From Haloferax mucosum ATCC BAA-1512 (lineage in GTDB: Archaea; Halobacteriota; Halobacteria; Halobacteriales; Haloferacaceae): a stretch of 64,000 bases of DNA. The notes under the pieces are model-generated. The model was not told where the DNA came from and searched no databases. It saw nothing but the letters and a program-made list of their open reading frames with translations. Made by a program: the position numbers and the translations under genes. The stretch spans positions 62,001 to 126,000 of the forward strand of contig NZ_AOLN01000001.1 in NCBI RefSeq assembly GCF_000337815.1, written 5' to 3'. Of this stretch, positions 60,384-64,000 are shown in pieces; within the stretch, counting starts at the first letter, position 1, and each line of letters starts with the position of its first letter.

Positions 60384-60590
60384 CAAAAAGAGTGTGGTTT
60401 TCGATTCGACGTCGAAACCGACCGTGACGGCCTGAGAATGTCGTCGATACGAACCTTCTGGAGGTCGTTCGCTTGTCGCTCCAGCGAGAGACACGGTCGT
60501 CGAGACGACCTGTCCAGTGGCGTCGGGGTTCGACATTGGATATAGCGAGATATCATATATATGTTTTGTCTCGAACGCGCTATCCCCGAC

Positions 60591-61640
60591 TTACGTGAGT
60601 GAATAAATGTTCGATTCGTACGTTTCGCGGACTCTATCCCCCCAATTGTGGGTGTACGTGTCGATGATGTCGCCTGCGACGTCGCCCCGGAGGTATTTGA
60701 CGATACCTCGGTCTCCGGTCCGGTCGCGGAGGTGCGTCGTGAAGAAGTGCCGGAAGTAGTGGGGCGTGACGTTCTCTTCTCGGTCGCCGCCCGTTCGGTA
60801 CCATCCAACGTCGGCAGCGTGCGAGGTGACGACGTGGTGGACCGCATCAGTCTCCAAGCGGTCTCCCCATCCCGATGCAGTACCGACGAAAAGGGGCTTT
60901 GCGGGAGCGGTAGTATCTGGTCGAATCGCAAGCCACCGCAGGAGCACAGCCTCTAATTCGTCGTCAACCGGAATCACCGTCGAGCGTTTTCGCTTGTTCG
61001 ACGCGGTTCGCCGCTCGCCGTTTTCGACGCGTCCGGCGCTCGGGTCGGCGGAGACGTATATCGACGGTCCGCGACCGTCGAGAGCGGCGCGGGTCGATAC
61101 ATCTGCGAGCGGTGTCTCCGCTTCGAGCGAGAGGTCTCGGAGGTCGAGGTTGCACAGTTCGCCGACACGCATCCCCGTCTTGAGGAGCGTCACCACCAGT
61201 GCGTGCTCCAGCGGGTGGTGAATCTGGCGGACGAACGCCCGCATCTGCGGAACTGAAAGCTCTCGTCGGGCCGGGTTGGTGTCGATTCGTTCGTCCATCT
61301 CCTCCATGACGAGACCCATCGGATTGGAGTCGAACGCGCCGACTTGGGCCATGTAGGCGTAGAACCGGTGGAGGTAGGAGGCGTACGTTGCGACCGTGCT
61401 CGGTGCGACCGAACGGTTTCTGAGCGTGTGTATCCACGCCATGCAGTCGCGGTGCGTCGCTTCGTCAACCGACCGCGCCGTCCCGGCCGGGTTGCGGGAG
61501 GGGTCGCCGAGAAACGACTCGAACTCTCGAAGGACACGCTCGTAGGCGTCGCGGGTCCGGTCGGACTTCCCGTGGTAGGTCATATCTTGGAGAAAATAGC
61601 CCACCGGGTCGGTGACCTCGGCCGGTCGCTCAGCGGCCAT
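60591..61640 (-). CDS. XerC/D-like tyrosine recombinase
   Basis: 349 residues. N-terminal SAM-like core-binding domain (about 10-105: GKSDRTRDAYERVLREFESF; YASYLHRFYAYMAQVGAF), catalytic domain about 125-340 with LLKTGMRVGELCNLDLRDLS (Arg), VTPHYFRHFFTTHLRDRTGD (HxxRH with His and Arg), KYLRGDVAGDIIDTYTHNWG (the LxG/H position and nucleophile Tyr). It has no tRNA or att repeats beside it, so a chromosomal resolvase or domesticated recombinase is likely. Start 61640 overlaps the preceding gene by 11 bp. Confidence 0.88.
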   Translation of the reverse strand: MAAERPAEVTDPVGYFLQDMTYHGKSDRTRDAYERVLREFESFLGDPSRNPAGTARSVDEATHRDCMAWIHTLRNRSVAPSTVATYASYLHRFYAYMAQVGAFDSNPMGLVMEEMDERIDTNPARRELSVPQMRAFVRQIHHPLEHALVVTLLKTGMRVGELCNLDLRDLSLEAETPLADVSTRAALDGRGPSIYVSADPSAGRVENGERRTASNKRKRSTVIPVDDELEAVLLRWLAIRPDTTAPAKPLFVGTASGWGDRLETDAVHHVVTSHAADVGWYRTGGDREENVTPHYFRHFFTTHLRDRTGDRGIVKYLRGDVAGDIIDTYTHNWGDRVRETYESNIYSLT

Positions 61641-62076
61641 CGTCCCCCGCGAGCGTGTAGCCACCATGGCGGCCACTGTACACGACTCGACCGTCGGATT
61701 GGAGTTCCTGGAGCGTCGATTCGAGGCGGTCTTCGATGTCGTCGGTCAGCGCCGAAACGAGGTCGTCCCACGAGTGGTGTGAGTCGGTTTCCAACACCTC
61801 GACGATGCGGCCTTCGAGACGACTATTATTTTCGCCCACAATTGGTTGATTAGAATTCTCTGTCTGGAGACCTGCTTTCACCCTCTCTACCCCGGGGGAA
61901 ATGCCCGCCTCATTCCCCTTCGTCGGGACCTCGAAATCGCTTCGTCCTGCCTGTACCATCGTCCTGACAAATTCACTCTGGCTCATGCCGAGCCGGTCGG
62001 CGTGTTCCTTCCAAATGGCCTTCTGGTGTGCCGGCAGATAGGTTTGAACCGTCGCCCGGTCGTCCTCGTCGCTCAT
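61630..62076 (-). CDS. Ribbon-helix-helix protein with C-terminal wHTH (DUF5805-like)
   Basis: 148 residues. The N-terminal half reads VQTYLPAHQKAIWKEHADRL then GMSQSEFVRTMVQAGR, a ribbon-helix-helix pattern. The C-terminal half is winged-helix-like (RLEGRIVEVLETDSHHSWDD; RLESTLQELQSDGRVVYSGR). Overlaps the recombinase start by 11 bp, so the pair is coupled; it may be its regulator or accessory DNA-bending partner. The DUF5805 label is from memory of haloarchaeal neighbours of this recombinase. Confidence 0.75.
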   Translation of the reverse strand: MSDEDDRATVQTYLPAHQKAIWKEHADRLGMSQSEFVRTMVQAGRSDFEVPTKGNEAGISPGVERVKAGLQTENSNQPIVGENNSRLEGRIVEVLETDSHHSWDDLVSALTDDIEDRLESTLQELQSDGRVVYSGRHGGYTLAGDDGR

Positions 62077-63277
62077 GGTCGGTGTGACTCGGGGGGAGAT
62101 ATTCAATCTACTGGCACAGTCCAGAATAAGTGAAGTTATCTGAATCAGTGCAGGCGTATTTTCGGTGCGAAATGGTACTTATCCTAATTAGTGCAACCCT
62201 AATTTCGCCAATCTACTAGCAGAAATTAGGATATGTATTTGGCCGCTGAAATCGTCGGTTTCGGGTGTTTTGAGCGTATCTATGGAGTGAACAGAATCCT
62301 GTCTTAGCGAAAACGACAGAAATCGTTCGGACACTTCACAACTTTGGAACCGCCCTCAATATCTGGATGGCTGTCTTAGTCGTCTTTACTCCCGGAGTGT
62401 TCGGTCGAAGATACCCATCCAGCGGATTCATTTTTACAACAAACTCTGCTCTGAAATATTATATTTATCCTCTGGTGGCCGTCTCAGTGCATAATTTATT
62501 TCTCACTTTTGGTGATGAATTAATGCCATAAAATATTCATACCAATGTGGATTGTATTTTTCTCCACCGAGTACGGTGTTTTGAGTCGTCTCCTGTGTAT
62601 TTAGACACGAATAACCCATCCAGAAAAATAGCTGTTTATACAAATATTTTGCTAGTAAATTAATATCTATTTACCAATCGACTATAGTCTCGATGTTGGA
62701 CTCGTTTCTCCCGCCTCACACGGCGATTCACTATCGTTCGTCGTTCGGACTGCGTACAAGTCCGCATCGTATCGTTTGTGCTACAGCGACGGTCTCTTCC
62801 TGAGAAGCCCCGTACTCAGAGAACAGTCTCAAGCGGTTCTTCGCTCGACAGTCGTTGTCACCTCGATTACACTGAGAACCGCTCAGCAACCGCGTGTGGC
62901 GTTTCTCTCAGGGCGTGGTTTTCTCCTCTCCGAACGTCTCCTGTCCATACTACGGTGGCTAAGAGCGACGCAAACACACCGAGTTCAAGACTCTTCGACT
63001 GCCCGACCATGTCGTACCGGGCCGTTACCCTCGGCGTCTCTCGGTTTGCTGTCGCATTGGCTGGCGGCCTATCACTCCCTCTCAAGTGTGGGTACTTGGT
63101 CAGTCGCGTCGAGACGCCGCCGCACACGCCGAAGCCAATCAGAACGATTGTATCCACGATTCTGCCGTCGTTCTCGTGAACACGTTTGTACGCCGGATAC
63201 GAGACGTCTCAGCGCAGACTCGTATATTCTATCTCGCTATACCCAAATCGGGTCGGCGTTCGTGCAGTTCGATGCGG
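62077..63277. other. Gene-free stretch, AT-rich in its first 700 bp
   Basis: Nothing convincing is coded here. The first part (to about 62700) is strongly AT-rich, with many T-runs. Around 62182-62230 there are direct and inverted copies of CCTAATT: CCTAATTTC (62198-62206) pairs with GAAATTAGG (62222-62230). The second part (62760-63180) has ordinary GC with open frames on both strands (62867-63157 minus; 63003-63179 plus) whose codon character is poor; one may be a small membrane protein gene. No origin-recognition box was recognised. Confidence 0.5.
62198..62230. repeat. Inverted repeat upstream of the RHH-recombinase pair
   Basis: Nine-base arms CCTAATTTC and GAAATTAGG, 15-nt spacer, with another CCTAATT at 62182-62188. 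Possible operator for the RHH protein or a recombination site. Confidence 0.5.
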
Positions 63278-63982
63278 TTACACTTCGACTGGCTCTATCA
63301 ACCCGGGGGCATCGTTGGCGGGGCTGTTCACCCGCGTCGAGACCGGATAGGCGGTCAACTCGTCGTCGGGATACGTATCGAGGAGCGATGCCGCTTCGTC
63401 GGGGTCGCCGTGGAGCCACGTTTCCTCGTCGTCGGGCGCGAGGATGACGGCCATCCGATGATGGAGTTCCGAGATGAGGTCGTTCGGCTCGGTCGTGACG
63501 ACGGTGAACGTCTCAAGCGGTTCTTGCTCACGGGAGGGACCGCCGCTCCCGAAGTCCCCGAGTCCGGTTTGCTTCGTCTTCGGTGTCCAGCGTTCCCACA
63601 GGCCGGCCATCGCAAACGGTCGGTCGTCTTCGAATGCGACGCGGTAGGGCTGTTTCGCCCCGTCTCGTTCGACCCACTCGTAGAAGCCGTCGGAAGGGAC
63701 GAGACACCGGCGAGACTCGTAGGCGTCGGCGAAACTCCGCTTTTCTCGGACGGTCTCGGCACGGGCGTTGATACGGTCGTTACCGACGCTCGCGCTTTCG
63801 GCCCACGAGGGAACGAGCCCCCACTTCTGGAAGCGAAATTCGTCGGGTGCCTCGTTCGTCACGACCGGTAGTTCCTGTCCGGGCGCGCAGTTGTATCGCG
63901 CGTCCAACTGCCGCGTCGGAACCGCATCGAACCGCTCTCGGAGTTCTTCCCGCGACGTAAACAGCGTGTAGCGGCCACACAT
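63278..63982 (-). CDS. HMCES/YedK-type SRAP protein
   Basis: 234 residues; shields abasic sites in single-stranded DNA by a Cys thiazolidine cross-link. MCGRYTLF places the catalytic Cys at position 2; RYNCAPGQELPVV, NDRINARAETV, RCLVPSDGFYEWVERDG (catalytic Glu) and LHHRMAVILAPDDE (catalytic His) follow in the family order. Residues ESVLED-like tail ends APGLIEPVEV. Length normal. Single gene, last in the window. Confidence 0.93.
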   Translation of the reverse strand: MCGRYTLFTSREELRERFDAVPTRQLDARYNCAPGQELPVVTNEAPDEFRFQKWGLVPSWAESASVGNDRINARAETVREKRSFADAYESRRCLVPSDGFYEWVERDGAKQPYRVAFEDDRPFAMAGLWERWTPKTKQTGLGDFGSGGPSREQEPLETFTVVTTEPNDLISELHHRMAVILAPDDEETWLHGDPDEAASLLDTYPDDELTAYPVSTRVNSPANDAPGLIEPVEV

Positions 63983-64000
63983 GTCATCGAATTGGATTCG

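Noticed and set aside
62077-62700. Replication origin
   Set aside because: AT-rich, but no origin-recognition boxes and no orc1/cdc6 gene were seen.
62776-63180. Open frames on both strands before the HMCES gene
   Set aside because: Neither has good codon character or a recognisable motif, and they compete with each other; one may be real but cannot be supported.
1-64000. CRISPR arrays, rRNA genes, intact insertion sequences
   Set aside because: No regularly spaced direct repeats, no rRNA-like stretch and no transposase gene with terminal repeats were found.

Overview
The window comes from a haloarchaeon and most closely resembles Haloferax. The sequence is GC-rich with acidic proteins, TATA-like boxes lie about 25-30 nt before leaderless starts, the transcription factor is of TFB type, and the methionine adenosyltransferase, Dph2 and DacZ-type diadenylate cyclase are archaeal. 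The order gshA - HTH - coaD - tRNA-Leu - dacZ - mscS matches what I recall of the Haloferax volcanii chromosome.

Layout. (1) 1-2727: end of gshA (gamma-glutamylcysteine), an HTH regulator, coaD, a frame-shifted small membrane gene and a mini-TFB protein. (2) 2844-10735: an integrated element of about 7.8 kb in tRNA-Leu(UAG), bounded by exact 54-bp direct repeats. It carries an integrase, a zinc-finger protein, an AT-rich segment with interlocked inverted repeats, a single-chain Type IIG restriction-modification enzyme and small cargo genes. (3) 10910-29473: housekeeping genes: globin, dacZ-mscS, a PAS histidine kinase, purD, a prolyl-oligopeptidase remnant, a YyaL-like protein, thioredoxin, cysteine synthase, thiI, ppk, MAT and a CYTH protein. 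(4) 29633-36857: terminal oxidase operon (coxB, fused coxAC, coxD, small membrane proteins) facing a convergent group of membrane proteins. (5) 37012-51281: SlyD-like FKBP, RecA-like and MinD-like ATPases, YlbF-like protein, esterase, dph2, a CARF-like regulator, a LOG-family protein, a UlaG-like hydrolase, a large coiled-coil protein, a lipoprotein and a membrane HTH regulator. (6) 51652-60383: a metal-responsive locus. (7) 60591-63982: an XerC-like recombinase with a ribbon-helix-helix partner, an AT-rich gene-free stretch and an HMCES/SRAP protein.

The most interesting part is region 6. Five copies of one 18-bp palindrome (form TTTTAGGCTGGCCTAAAA, the shape of a DtxR/IdeR operator) sit at the promoters of an RraA-fold aldolase-like gene, a NodB-fold deacetylase followed by a MATE exporter, a glutamine-synthetase-like ligase, a siderophore-type binding lipoprotein followed by a second glutamine-synthetase-like ligase, and a small-protein/amphi-Trp pair. 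The ferritin-like dpsA lies in the middle. The gene set reads as: build an amide-linked small molecule, trim it, export it, recapture it with its metal, and store iron. This would be a metallophore pathway without NRPS or IucA/IucC-type synthetases. That function is inferred; the operators and the gene families are seen directly.
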